A stretch of DNA of 23,558 nt from TMED23 sp964639965 (lineage in GTDB: Bacteria > Pseudomonadota > Alphaproteobacteria > Rhodospirillales > UBA2165), in contig CAZXGI010000039.1 in assembly GCA_964639965.1 (NCBI GenBank), forward strand, positions 1 through 23,558, written 5' to 3'. Below are positions 7,965-16,299 of this stretch, piece by piece. Below the pieces are notes generated by a model, which ran no database searches, had not been told where the DNA came from, and was given only the letters and a program-made list of their open reading frames with translations. Positions within the stretch are counted from its first letter, which is position 1; each line of letters begins with the position of its first letter. The translations under genes and the position numbers were made by a program.

Positions 7965-8273
7965 TTATTCATCGCCTTGATATTCAACATGGATCACAGG
8001 CTCAAAGCACGCCGCATGGCCTTTGACGCCTTCAATAGTATATTCTGTTGGTTTGTATTCGGTATGTAGCCGATCCCAAGTCTCTTTGCTCTCCCATTTG
8101 GCGATATTAATATACATGAAATCTTGTTTGCCCACGCCGGTGTTGCGGTGCAAGAGAGTTTCGATAAAACCCTTCTTTCGTGAAAAATAGTCGGTTGTCT
8201 TTTTCCAGTTCTCAAGAAACTCTTCTTCTTTATCCTCTGGAATAATGAATGCATTAATAAGGGTTGCAGTCAT
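7965..8273 (-). CDS. Antibiotic biosynthesis monooxygenase (ABM) domain protein
   Basis: This is a 102-residue ferredoxin-like ABM-fold protein. The opening TATLINAFIIPEDKEEEFLENWKKTTDYF followed by GFIETLLHRN and the later YINIAKWESKETWDRLH are characteristic of this group: small dimeric monooxygenases, haem-degrading enzymes or uncharacterised oxidoreductases. The start is placed at 8273 rather than at the in-frame ATG at 8279 because GAAAGGAG (8288-8281) is 7 bases from the former and only 1 base from the latter. It follows the first arylsulfotransferase-like gene on the same strand after a 226-base gap and ends 30 bases from the convergent beta-trefoil gene. The substrate is not predictable. 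Confidence 0.75.
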   Translation of the reverse strand: MTATLINAFIIPEDKEEEFLENWKKTTDYFSRKKGFIETLLHRNTGVGKQDFMYINIAKWESKETWDRLHTEYKPTEYTIEGVKGHAACFEPVIHVEYQGDE

Positions 8274-8280
8274 AAACATG

Positions 8281-8288
8281 CTCCTTTC
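8281..8288 (-). promoter_or_regulatory. Shine-Dalgarno that fixes the ABM gene start
   Basis: GAAAGGAG on the minus strand lies 7 bases upstream of the ATG at 8273. The alternative ATG at 8279 would leave a one-base spacer, too short for initiation. Confidence 0.6.
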
Positions 8289-8499
8289 ATGAAAAATTTT
8301 AAGAATAAAAATATCTCTATTTGGAATGAATGTTAAATAAAACTTTGCCCTTAGAGTAAAGGCATTTAGTGTTTTGCCTACTTAAATAGCTTTAAAAAAA
8401 TACTTACCTTTGTTTTTAAGCCCATTCTTTATAAGTAATTTCAAGGCAGTCGAATTCGGTTTTCGGTAAAATTTTCATACCAGTGGTTATCGTATTTTA

Positions 8500-9570
8500 C
8501 TAAAGAAGGGTTACTCGGTTTTGGATCTCGGGGCCATCAATATCGTATCGGTATGCACGGAAAACACAATTGGTGCCACTGTCATTGGTGACCGGTGTGG
8601 AAGGGACGAAGAAGGGTGAGATGTATTCCCAGACGACCTCTTTATCTGGAGTTACTTCAAAAATACGCCCCCAGAGACCTTCGCAAATCAGGGTGTTGCC
8701 ATTTTTTAGTCTTTGGGCTCCCGAAATGAAAGGTGTGTAAAATGTATATTTAGGTGTTCCCTGATATTCCCAAACAGGCACCTTCGTTTGAGGATCAAAT
8801 TCCAAAACCTTAGACCCCTGACCTGGACCGCGTCCCGGCGGTAGATTGCAGAATACCATAAAGTTACCATTTTCAAGTTTTTGGAAATCGTGCTGGTGCC
8901 CTAGTTCAACATCCATCCACTCAAAACTAAACTTACCAGTTTTTCGATCAATTACGGCAATTAAATTATTGTGTCGCCAGCTGACTAACACATCTCCATT
9001 AGCCAGAGGTTGTATTGAATTGGGGTGGGCCCATTCTGCACGTGGTGCCATTAGGGCGTTGGGGTATTTTTCGATTTCGAGGTGTTCGTGAGCGTGCCAT
9101 TCCCATACGGTATCCCCAGCTGGGTTTACTTCGCGGATGTAGTCACCATAAATTCCTTCTTCTGTCTCAGTATTTGGCCGTCCCCCCTGAACCCGAGCAG
9201 CTGCATCGGGCGGTAATAACTCCCAGCCGAGATAAATCGTATTACCATTTTCGCAACGGCGAAAGTCATGGTGTTGATAATCGTCAAGATATTCCCAAAC
9301 AACTTCTCCATTCCAGGTCATTTCCTGGATTTTTCCGCCTTTGGCATTAAACTTTGGGCCCTTTGGGGTATGGATGGCAACCAGAAGATTACCATTTGGT
9401 AGAAGATAGGCATAGTTACCTGTATATGATTCATGTACCCATTGGTGAAGCACTTCGCCATTCATTCCAATTAGGTAAGTTGATTTCTGTAACAAAGGCG
9501 AGAACAACGTAGCGCCAGTGTGGGAGAGTTCTCGATTATACTCGGTTACACCGAACTTGCTGAACCTCAT
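8500..9570 (-). CDS. Arylsulfotransferase (ASST)-like beta-propeller protein 1
   Basis: This 356-residue protein is made of blade repeats of the type G.V.WE followed by LxNGNxL, the pattern of ASST-type beta-propellers. His-rich motifs lie where ASST binds its substrate: QHHDF (His100/101), AEWAHPNS (His182) and GHQHDF (His225/227). Classical ASST moves a sulfate group from an aryl sulfate to a phenol through a sulfated histidine. I see counterparts for the His252 and His356 positions of the E. coli enzyme but none for the catalytic His436, where the text reads CEGLWGR. No signal peptide is present, unlike the periplasmic E. coli enzyme. AAGGA lies about 9 bases before the ATG. The fold is confident; sulfotransfer activity is not. 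A second, divergent family member lies at 17398-18621. Confidence 0.7.
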   Translation of the reverse strand: MRFSKFGVTEYNRELSHTGATLFSPLLQKSTYLIGMNGEVLHQWVHESYTGNYAYLLPNGNLLVAIHTPKGPKFNAKGGKIQEMTWNGEVVWEYLDDYQHHDFRRCENGNTIYLGWELLPPDAAARVQGGRPNTETEEGIYGDYIREVNPAGDTVWEWHAHEHLEIEKYPNALMAPRAEWAHPNSIQPLANGDVLVSWRHNNLIAVIDRKTGKFSFEWMDVELGHQHDFQKLENGNFMVFCNLPPGRGPGQGSKVLEFDPQTKVPVWEYQGTPKYTFYTPFISGAQRLKNGNTLICEGLWGRIFEVTPDKEVVWEYISPFFVPSTPVTNDSGTNCVFRAYRYDIDGPEIQNRVTLL

Positions 9571-9807
9571 TAAACTAAATCCTTATTATAATTGTTTTTG
9601 CTATTTATAAGAAACGATTAGTGGCTAGATTTCAAATTTACAAGTCAGGAAACATATCTGGTTTGGCTCGATTTCTCAATGTCAATTTGGTTGAGATAAA
9701 GTTGATTTTCTGTTTAAAATCGTCATCGGATATTAGCATCATCACACCAGTCGATGAGCCTATGTTAATTGCGAATGATTATTTTAGTTTCATGCAAGGA
9801 AAAAACG

Positions 9808-10848
9808 ATGAATAATTCGTCAAGCGGGGTAAAGGGTATTCATTTGGTGGGGAGTGCGCCGGTTAAAAATGCAGAAGATATGTTTCTTCTTGCGACCAAC
9901 CATTTAAGTAACCACATAAAACGATTGCCGGACGGTGAATTTGGAGAGCGGGATACTTGGATACGCTTTCAGTACAAAAGGTTGCTTAGTTCGCCACAGC
10001 TTAAATCTTCAGGTGAAACTGCTCCCTATGTGCCAATCTCTCCAGTCATTTGTGAGACAGGTATCAATTCGGCAACACAAATAGAGATCCCCAATTTAGG
10101 CTATGCAGACGCGGCAATTGATTCATACACGGTTTTTGAAAAGATGATGAATAAGGGCGAAATAGCAACCGATTTGCGATTTCAAATTGGCCTTCCCACA
10201 CCCTATTCTGTTGCCACATTTTACGGACATGCAAGTACTCAAGAAATTTTAGAGAAAGCTTATCAGAATGCTATCGAAAAAGAACTTGCAAGGATATTTG
10301 AGACCATACCCCATAATCGGCTTGCGATTCAATGGGAAACCGTTACAGAATTCGCAGTTTTGGAAGGTTTTCAAGTTTCTCATATTAAGGCGGACATAAT
10401 GAATCAACTGACAAGCCGCGTTGCTAACCTGTTAGATTTGGTGCCGCCAAAAGCTGAAACCGGGATCCATCTATGTTATGGGGATTCCGGGCATAAACAT
10501 TTCTGTGAACCTAAAGATGCAACATACTTGGCAAAATTCGCCAATGGCATAAAAGCTAGATCCAAACGAAAAATGGATTGGTTGCATCTGCCCATACCCA
10601 AAGAGCGAGATGATGATAAATATTTTGAACCACTTTCCGAATTGGCTCTCAATCGTGAAACAGAATTGTATCTCGGTATAATTCATAATACAGGTGGCAT
10701 TGAAGGTTCAAAAAGGAGAATCAGTACCGCTAAAAGACACGTTAAACAATTTGGAGTTTCGACTGAATGTGGTCTTGGGCGAAGAAATAGAGAGACAATG
10801 CCGGAATTATTGGCTCAACACAGGATTCTTGTTGAAAGCAATTTATAA
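9808..10848 (+). CDS. Cobalamin-independent methionine synthase (MetE) C-terminal-like barrel protein
   Basis: This is a 346-residue protein resembling the catalytic UROD/MetE TIM barrel without the N-terminal barrel of full MetE (about 750 aa). The start at 9808 has AAGGA 7 bases upstream; the longer in-frame start at 9769 does not. The zinc-site pattern is visible: His211-x-Cys213 in GIHLCYGD parallels HMCYC of MetE, and Cys321 in STECGLGRR parallels the DCGLKTR cysteine. The third MetE ligand, a Glu, is not obvious; His250 in MDWLHLPIPK lies in that neighbourhood. The opening GIHLVGSAPVKNAEDMF and LPDGEFGERDTW are typical of stand-alone relatives. These may transfer methyl groups from other donors, or be demethylases. 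It is divergent from ASST-like gene 1. The methyl donor and acceptor are unknown. Confidence 0.7.
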   Translation: MNNSSSGVKGIHLVGSAPVKNAEDMFLLATNHLSNHIKRLPDGEFGERDTWIRFQYKRLLSSPQLKSSGETAPYVPISPVICETGINSATQIEIPNLGYADAAIDSYTVFEKMMNKGEIATDLRFQIGLPTPYSVATFYGHASTQEILEKAYQNAIEKELARIFETIPHNRLAIQWETVTEFAVLEGFQVSHIKADIMNQLTSRVANLLDLVPPKAETGIHLCYGDSGHKHFCEPKDATYLAKFANGIKARSKRKMDWLHLPIPKERDDDKYFEPLSELALNRETELYLGIIHNTGGIEGSKRRISTAKRHVKQFGVSTECGLGRRNRETMPELLAQHRILVESNL

Positions 10849-10961
10849 AATCTAAAAAATCCCCGGTGGCGGTCGTTACTTTTCACAAAAAATTGTTGTA
10901 GTGTGATAATTGAACTTTAGCGGATAGAGATCATTGGTATTGATTTTGGAGGAGGATATCT

Positions 10962-11636
10962 ATGCCGGAAACGCAAAAATTAACACTTTATTATTTTCCA
11001 AGAGCTTGTTCGCTTGCACCTCATATTGCTATTGAGGAATCTGGATATTCTTATGAGCGAAAACTAATTGATCTTACGGCGGCTGAAAATAAGGGTGCTG
11101 ATTATCTGGCCCTTAATCAATTGGGCGTAATTCCTGCCTTATCAGTGGGTGATTGGCTCTTGACGGAAACTCATTCAATACTCACTTACATTGCCGATAC
11201 AGCACCTAATGGCCCTATGTTGCCTCCAATAGGTAAACGAGATAGGTACCGTGCACATCAGTGGATGAATTTTCTATCTAGTACAATTCATACCTATATT
11301 CGCTCAATTTTTCGTCCTTCGGCTTATGCACCTTTAGATGATCAGCCGGCTCAGGCAGCTGTCAGAAAAAAAGGCCAAATGAATTTAGTTGCTGCAGTCA
11401 ATACGCTTGAAAATAGGCTCACCGGGACCGAATGGACCCTCGGTAACACTTACTCAGTTGTTGATGCTTATATGTTCATAATGTTTTTGTGGAGCGAAGA
11501 TATTCGTATTGATTTGGTTCCTGATCGTCCAAAATGGGCGGCTATTGCTGAAAGAGTTTGGCAACGCCCAGCAGTAAAGGACGTCGTTGCCATAGAACAG
11601 CAAGACCGTGATTTTGCCATTCCTTTTGATAAGTAA
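10962..11636 (+). CDS. Glutathione S-transferase, beta-class type
   Basis: This is a 224-residue cytoplasmic GST. The N-terminal thioredoxin fold opens with LTLYYFPRACSLAPHIAIEESG; Cys16 matches the catalytic Cys10 of beta-class bacterial enzymes (SCSLSPHI). The cis-Pro loop is in LGVIPAL, and LTETHSILTYIAD supplies the glutathione carboxylate-binding Glu-Thr/Ser. The helical C-terminal domain includes the N-capping box region in YSVVDAYMF. A GGAGGAGGA ribosome site (10948-10956) is one of the strongest in the window. The gene is monocistronic on the plus strand and converges on the MFS pump. The role is probably detoxification or conjugation of an electrophile, possibly one made by the neighbouring oxygenases (inference). 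Confidence 0.88.
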   Translation: MPETQKLTLYYFPRACSLAPHIAIEESGYSYERKLIDLTAAENKGADYLALNQLGVIPALSVGDWLLTETHSILTYIADTAPNGPMLPPIGKRDRYRAHQWMNFLSSTIHTYIRSIFRPSAYAPLDDQPAQAAVRKKGQMNLVAAVNTLENRLTGTEWTLGNTYSVVDAYMFIMFLWSEDIRIDLVPDRPKWAAIAERVWQRPAVKDVVAIEQQDRDFAIPFDK

Positions 11637-11707
11637 GTCATAAGGTTTTGCTACTTTATAATTCAAAGTTGTCCGTTTTGCATATTGATTAACCCTAGGA
11701 GGAGACC

Positions 11708-11755
11708 ATGCAGCAAAAAATTTTAATGTTTCCGGATAAAGAAGAAATAAATTAA
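11708..11755 (+). other. 15-codon reading frame with strong ribosome site
   Basis: TAGGAGGAGACC is followed by an ATG and 14 more codons (MQQKILMFPDKEEIN) before TAA. It starts 71 bases after the GST stop, and from 11723 it overlaps the 3' end of the antisense MFS gene. The Shine-Dalgarno is far better than expected by chance, but the frame is too short to assign. It may be a tiny protein, the remnant of a lost gene, or fortuitous. Confidence 0.25.
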
Positions 11756-12913
11756 AAAAGATGATAAGCCACATATTAACATTGCTAGCCCAAGATAAAA
11801 TGCATCATTATGGACAACAAAACTGAGTAAGAACCCCGTAAATGCAGAAGTGATCATGGAAATGAACCCTAACAATGCGGAGGCAGTACCGGCTGAGTGT
11901 TCATAAGGCTGGAGAGCGAGAGCATTTGATTGCGGGACAATCCAGCCAATACCAAAAAATAATACAGCTGTCGGCATTATTATAGCAAATGGCTCGTTGA
12001 TTTTCATTATTGAAAACCCCAAGACCAAACCACCTCCAAGAACAGCCATAATTACGCCGGTTGCAATAAGGCGAAATTGGCCAATGCGCGTAACTAATTG
12101 ACCAGCGGTCAAGGTGCTTATCACAAAAAAGGTGGCCAACAGTGCAAAATAAAGTCCATAAACCGACGCAGTTACCCCGAAAATTTCGCGCAGCACTGTC
12201 GGTGAAACCGTAACGTAAGCATAAAATCCTGCCGTAGCAAAACTACTACAAAAAGCATATTGCATGAATTTAGGGTTGATGAGAATTTCAAACCAGTTCT
12301 TGAATAGGAAGCGAGGGTTAACGGATTGGGGGTTTTTTTGATTAATTGTTTCCTTATAAGAAATTATCGCGAATAAAAATATCGTCAGACCAAATATACT
12401 CATCAACCAGAATATTGATTGCCATGGCATAATTTGGACAATCTGTCCGCCAAGTATGGGGAAGATAATAGCGGCTAGACCCATAATCGCCGTGGCATTT
12501 GAAATTAGTTTGCCTAATTGTTCTTTTTCAAATAAATCCCTGGCGACAGAGAGAGATAGAACATGCCCTCCTGAAATAGAGAAACCCTGAATAAATCGCC
12601 AAAAAATAAAAAATTCAACTGTTGAAGACAGACCGGATGCAAAGGCTGAACTAGTAAAAATAAACAAAGTGATTAAAATTATCGGTTTTCGACCATAGCG
12701 ATCGGCTAAGGCTCCTAAGATTAGTCGACCTATCGCATTGCCCAGAAAAAGTGCTGACATCGAGTTCATAATTTGATTTGAAGTGGTATCAAGGCCGCGG
12801 GCTATATTTGGCACAGCAGGTAAAAACATATCCATGCCAACGGGATTAAACATAAGCAAGCAGCCTAGTAAAAGCGTCAAAGTAAAAATATTATTTTTTA
12901 TAGAAGCTGACAT
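11723..12913 (-). CDS. MFS multidrug exporter, Bcr/CflA-type
   Basis: This is a 396-residue, twelve-helix major facilitator. MDMFLPAVPNIARGL at 27-41 in the first segment and motif A, GALADRYGRKP (67-77), mark the drug:proton antiporter group. SVARDLFEKEQLGKL after helix 4 is typical of the Bcr/CflA subfamily. Such pumps expel drugs or small metabolites from the cytoplasm. It is the last gene of a tight unit: the 47-aa membrane protein gene ends 4 bases before its ATG. No good Shine-Dalgarno is visible in front of it, so translation may depend on the upstream gene. The cargo is unknown; export of a toxic intermediate of the surrounding metabolism would fit. Confidence 0.87.
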   Translation of the reverse strand: MSASIKNNIFTLTLLLGCLLMFNPVGMDMFLPAVPNIARGLDTTSNQIMNSMSALFLGNAIGRLILGALADRYGRKPIILITLFIFTSSAFASGLSSTVEFFIFWRFIQGFSISGGHVLSLSVARDLFEKEQLGKLISNATAIMGLAAIIFPILGGQIVQIMPWQSIFWLMSIFGLTIFLFAIISYKETINQKNPQSVNPRFLFKNWFEILINPKFMQYAFCSSFATAGFYAYVTVSPTVLREIFGVTASVYGLYFALLATFFVISTLTAGQLVTRIGQFRLIATGVIMAVLGGGLVLGFSIMKINEPFAIIMPTAVLFFGIGWIVPQSNALALQPYEHSAGTASALLGFISMITSAFTGFLLSFVVHNDAFYLGLAMLICGLSSFLIYFFFIRKH

Positions 12914-12917
12914 TTTT

Positions 12918-13061
12918 TTAAACCATTAAGGACAGGAAAATTATAAAGAATGCAGTCCAAATAATTAAACCCATAACACCAATGATTGATGACTTGAACC
13001 AATAACTAATAGCCATTATTAGAATTAGGCCGGATACAAATGAAAACGCAAATATCACCAT
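12918..13061 (-). CDS. Small two-helix membrane protein (47 aa)
   Basis: This short frame encodes 47 residues, almost all hydrophobic: a first helix at about 2-20 (VIFAFSFVSGLILIMAI), a short polar turn YWFKSS, and a second helix at about 27-47. Its ATG (13061-13059) shares one base with the TGA stop of the secreted-protein gene (13063-13061), the TGATG arrangement of translational coupling. It ends 4 bases before the MFS start. The tight packing and membrane-only composition support a real gene that many annotations would miss. I do not recognise the family. It might modify or stabilise the pump (inference). Confidence 0.6.
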   Translation of the reverse strand: MVIFAFSFVSGLILIMAISYWFKSSIIGVMGLIIWTAFFIIFLSLMV

Positions 13062-13396
13062 CAAGGGTTAATCGTTGGCATTATTTTTTTAAGAGTGTCC
13101 TTAATCAGCAAGTATACCGAACCCTCACACAGGTTTTTATACGTTGTAGATTGGTTCGCCAGTAGAGCCATCGAACGTGTTTTTTGTTCTTCGCTCTGCT
13201 TTTTCTGTTTTGCAGTCTTTTGTTTTATATCGTTGTGTTGATTAGCCCACCATTGTGCTTGAGCTTCAATCTTTGTAGCAAGAAAGTCGCACCAAACATC
13301 AGTAACAATTCTCTTATTAGTTATAGGAAATGTAGCTTGTGCAAATACAGGGCTGCCGAATGTCAATAGAATGATAACCAGTAATAGTTTCTTCAT
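13061..13396 (-). CDS. Secreted small protein of unknown function
   Basis: This 111-residue protein has a clear Sec signal peptide: KK at 2-3, a hydrophobic core at 4-13 and a likely cleavage after VFA at 19. The mature part has two cysteines (36 and 90) that could form a disulfide. A Lys/Gln-rich, probably helical middle (about 40-80) follows TDVWCDFLA, and the end is LCEGSVYLLIKDTLKKI. I do not recognise the family. It is the first gene of a three-gene unit with the 47-aa membrane protein and the MFS pump. Its start is 88 bases from the end of the Mo hydroxylase gene on the same strand, so read-through from that operon is possible. A periplasmic partner of the pump is conceivable but not shown. 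Confidence 0.7.
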   Translation of the reverse strand: MKKLLLVIILLTFGSPVFAQATFPITNKRIVTDVWCDFLATKIEAQAQWWANQHNDIKQKTAKQKKQSEEQKTRSMALLANQSTTYKNLCEGSVYLLIKDTLKKIMPTINP

Positions 13397-13483
13397 TAGG
13401 CATCTTTTCCATAATAAATTTTAGAAATATTTTTTAGTTATTTCTTAGGGTTAGACTCGATAATTAACTCAAATGTCTTTTAT

Positions 13484-15811
13484 TTATTCCGCTGCCTCTA
13501 AGGTTTTATTCTCTTTTAGGGCTTTTAATACCTTCGGGGGCGACATCGGGTGGTCAGATAGCCTCACACCAACCGCATCATAAATTGCGTTGGCTATTGC
13601 CCCTAATGGCGGAATTATTGGAACTTCACCAATACCTCTAATTCCATATGGGTGAAGGGGATTTGGAACTTCAACAATTTCTGTATCTATCTCGAAGGAA
13701 ACATCAGAAGCAACGGGCATTCGATAGTCAAGAAATCCTGGATTTTCCATTATTCCATTTTTGTCATAAATGTATTCTTCGTTAAGAGCCAAGCCGATGC
13801 CTTGGACAGCTGCACCATGAAACTGTGCTTTTACAAACTCGGGAAAGACTGCCTTACCGGCATCCTGTATAATTGTATACCGTAATATTTTAATAGCACC
13901 CGTTTGCCGGTCGACCTCAACATCGACAATATGTGTGCCAAATCCCGGTCCGCCACCTGTCACATTAATTTCCGCATGGCCGGCTATCGTACCGCCATAA
14001 AAACCCGCCTTCATAGCTATTTCTTGTATTGAAAGTGGCTCAAAATCGCCCACGTTAGAACTGGCTGGGCGAGCGTAACCATCTTCCCAAACTACCTGAT
14101 CAGGATCAACCTCCCAGATCCGGGCTGCCACCTCACACATTCGAGAAATGGCGTCGCGTGAAGCTTTAACAGCAGCCATGCCGCCAGCGGCAGTGCCACG
14201 GCTTCCGGCTGTTGTAAAATTAAAGCCAAGAGAGGTCGTATCACTTTGGATTGCGCGAACATTTTCAAATGGTATGCCAAGTTCCTCAGCTACAATCTGA
14301 GCAAAGGCAGCTCGCGAGCCGCCCGCAACATCAACCGTACCATATATTAGAGAGGCAGTGCCGTCTTGATTAATATTAAGGGTTGAAGAGGTTTCCATGC
14401 CAATGGTATTCCAAAATGCCGTTGCAATACCTCGTCCCTGATCTGGCCCTAGTTTCGCTTTCAGATGCTTGTGGGATTTGGCGGCTTGAAGGGTTTCAAT
14501 GAAACCTATTTTTCCAAGTTTTGGCCCAAAGTGGGTTTGGGTGCCCTCCTTGGCCGCATTTTTAAGCCTTATTTCGATCGGATCAATTTTAAGCCGTTCG
14601 GCAAATTCATCAATTACGGTTTCTACGCCAAACGCTATCATCGGGGCACCTGGAGCCCGGTAAGCTGCAACACGAGGTCTATTACACGTTACGTCATTTC
14701 CAATTACCCGAACGTTAGGAATATCGTAGCGCGTAAAAACCGTATTTATACATAGCGGCAGGGATGAACCTGGAAAGCAACCGGATTGATAATTTAACAA
14801 ACCCTCTGCGGCTGTTATCGTACCATCATTTTTCATGCCGATTTTAATAATGATATGGGTTCCTGAGGTCGGCCCTGATGAACGAAATACTTCGTCTCTT
14901 GTCATTTTCATCTTTACCGGGCGTCCGGATTTTTTCGATAATATGATGGCAAGTGGCTCAAGGTAGATACTATTTTTACCTCCGAAACCGCCTCCTAGTT
15001 CCGCCGGTGTTACCTTTACTTTAGAGACATCCATTTCAAGCACTTTGGCAATTTGAGCACGAATGACAAAATGCCCTTGCGTGCTCGTCCAGACTTCAGC
15101 GTTACCCCCGGCAGTATAGTTGGCTAGGCTTGCATGCGGCTCGATGTAGCCCTGATGGGCCGCCTTTGTGCTGAATTCCCGTTCTATGACCAAATCTGCT
15201 TGAGAGAAACCCGTTTCAACATCACCAATTATACTTTTTAATTGTGCGGCTATATTGGACGGTTTTTCGGGTTTGGGTTCGACACCTTTCGTAAATTGAT
15301 CTTCATGCAAGACCGGTGCATCGGGTTTCATTGCTTCGACTACATCAATAACGTGTGGTAGAATTTCGTATTCCACCTTTATAAGTTTTAACGCCTTCTT
15401 GGCTATCGTTTCACTTGTTGCTGCGACAGCCGCCAATGGGTGGCCGTCAAAAAGTACTTTCTCACGAGCCATCATTGTTCTGGTTACATCACGGAAATTT
15501 ACAACAATCTCGCCGGCTGCTGCATGAAGTATCGGCATGTCGGCAAAGTCGTCGCGGGTGATGACGGCTTTAACGCCAGGAAGAGATTCTGCCTTCGAAG
15601 TATCAATAGATAGAATACGGGCGTGAGCGTGCGGACTTCTCAGAACTTTGCCAATTAATTGGCCGGGAAGGTTTATATCTGCTGCATAACGAGCCTTGCC
15701 CGTCACCTTATCAGCGGCATCGGGTCTTGTAGAAGGGTTAGTCCCAATAACCTTATAGTTTTTTTCTTCATACGGTATCTGAGTGCCATACGGCGAGGGT
15801 TGCATTGCCAT
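13484..15811 (-). CDS. Molybdenum hydroxylase, large (molybdopterin cytosine dinucleotide) subunit
   Basis: This is the 775-residue catalytic subunit of a xanthine dehydrogenase-family enzyme, which inserts water-derived oxygen at a carbon next to nitrogen or at an aldehyde. RPDAADKVTGKARYAAD opens the first domain. The cofactor-binding GGGFGGK is at 273-279, the active-site loop reads AAYRAPGAP (382-390), TTAGSRGTAAGG forms a later cofactor loop, and GIGE supplies the catalytic Glu729. The loop is not the VAYRCSFR of carbon monoxide dehydrogenase, so that activity is excluded. The start lies 2 bases after the 2Fe-2S gene. Substrate unassigned: an N-heterocycle, aromatic acyl-CoA or aldehyde are all possible. 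Length is normal for the family and the frame is intact. Confidence 0.9.
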   Translation of the reverse strand: MAMQPSPYGTQIPYEEKNYKVIGTNPSTRPDAADKVTGKARYAADINLPGQLIGKVLRSPHAHARILSIDTSKAESLPGVKAVITRDDFADMPILHAAAGEIVVNFRDVTRTMMAREKVLFDGHPLAAVAATSETIAKKALKLIKVEYEILPHVIDVVEAMKPDAPVLHEDQFTKGVEPKPEKPSNIAAQLKSIIGDVETGFSQADLVIEREFSTKAAHQGYIEPHASLANYTAGGNAEVWTSTQGHFVIRAQIAKVLEMDVSKVKVTPAELGGGFGGKNSIYLEPLAIILSKKSGRPVKMKMTRDEVFRSSGPTSGTHIIIKIGMKNDGTITAAEGLLNYQSGCFPGSSLPLCINTVFTRYDIPNVRVIGNDVTCNRPRVAAYRAPGAPMIAFGVETVIDEFAERLKIDPIEIRLKNAAKEGTQTHFGPKLGKIGFIETLQAAKSHKHLKAKLGPDQGRGIATAFWNTIGMETSSTLNINQDGTASLIYGTVDVAGGSRAAFAQIVAEELGIPFENVRAIQSDTTSLGFNFTTAGSRGTAAGGMAAVKASRDAISRMCEVAARIWEVDPDQVVWEDGYARPASSNVGDFEPLSIQEIAMKAGFYGGTIAGHAEINVTGGGPGFGTHIVDVEVDRQTGAIKILRYTIIQDAGKAVFPEFVKAQFHGAAVQGIGLALNEEYIYDKNGIMENPGFLDYRMPVASDVSFEIDTEIVEVPNPLHPYGIRGIGEVPIIPPLGAIANAIYDAVGVRLSDHPMSPPKVLKALKENKTLEAAE

Positions 15812-15813
15812 AA

Positions 15814-16290
15814 TTAAACTCCTCTCATTTCTGCGGCGGCGTCCATAACAGCTTTAACAATATTCTGATATCCTGTGCATCGACACAGATTGCCCGCAAG
15901 CCCGTAACGTATTTCCTCTTCAGTAGGATCGGGGTTTTCTTCAAGCATGTGTTTTGCAGCAATTAGCAGGCCGGGTGTGCAGATCCCGCATTGTAATGCG
16001 ACATGTTCTATAAATTTTGTCTGAAGCGGGTGCAATTCGTCACCGTTTGCCATGCCTTCTATTGTTTCAATTTTTTTCCCATTGACTTCAGCACCCAAAA
16101 CGAGGCAAGAGCAAACCAAGTTTCCATCAATTGTCACACTACAGGCACCGCAGTCGCCCGTTGCACATCCTTCTTTAGTACCTGTCATATCAAGCTGATC
16201 TCTAAGAACGTCCAATAGGGATTGACCCGGTTCGACAAGGAAATCAACGTCGTCACCATTTATATTTGCTTGTATGTGATATTTTTTCAC
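15814..16290 (-). CDS. Molybdenum hydroxylase, 2Fe-2S subunit
   Basis: This 158-residue electron-transfer subunit carries two 2Fe-2S clusters. The plant-ferredoxin-type cluster is held by Cys42, Cys47, Cys50 and Cys62 (GCATGDCGAC and CSCLVLG). The second cluster is held by Cys101, Cys104, Cys136 and Cys138 (QCGICTPG and LCRCTGYQ). All eight ligands are present and the length is typical. It passes electrons from the Mo centre to the FAD subunit. It lies 9 bases after the FAD subunit gene and 2 bases before the large subunit gene, so the three are surely co-transcribed. Confidence 0.93.
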   Translation of the reverse strand: MKKYHIQANINGDDVDFLVEPGQSLLDVLRDQLDMTGTKEGCATGDCGACSVTIDGNLVCSCLVLGAEVNGKKIETIEGMANGDELHPLQTKFIEHVALQCGICTPGLLIAAKHMLEENPDPTEEEIRYGLAGNLCRCTGYQNIVKAVMDAAAEMRGV

Positions 16291-16299
16291 GAAATTTTC

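Noticed and set aside
8289..8336. 15-codon plus-strand frame upstream of the ABM gene
   Set aside because: No Shine-Dalgarno precedes it and it is Lys/Asn-rich, as expected from AT-rich noncoding DNA.
9621..9815. 64-codon frame before the MetE-like gene
   Set aside because: It starts with GTG without a ribosome site, overlaps the real start and has no recognisable composition.
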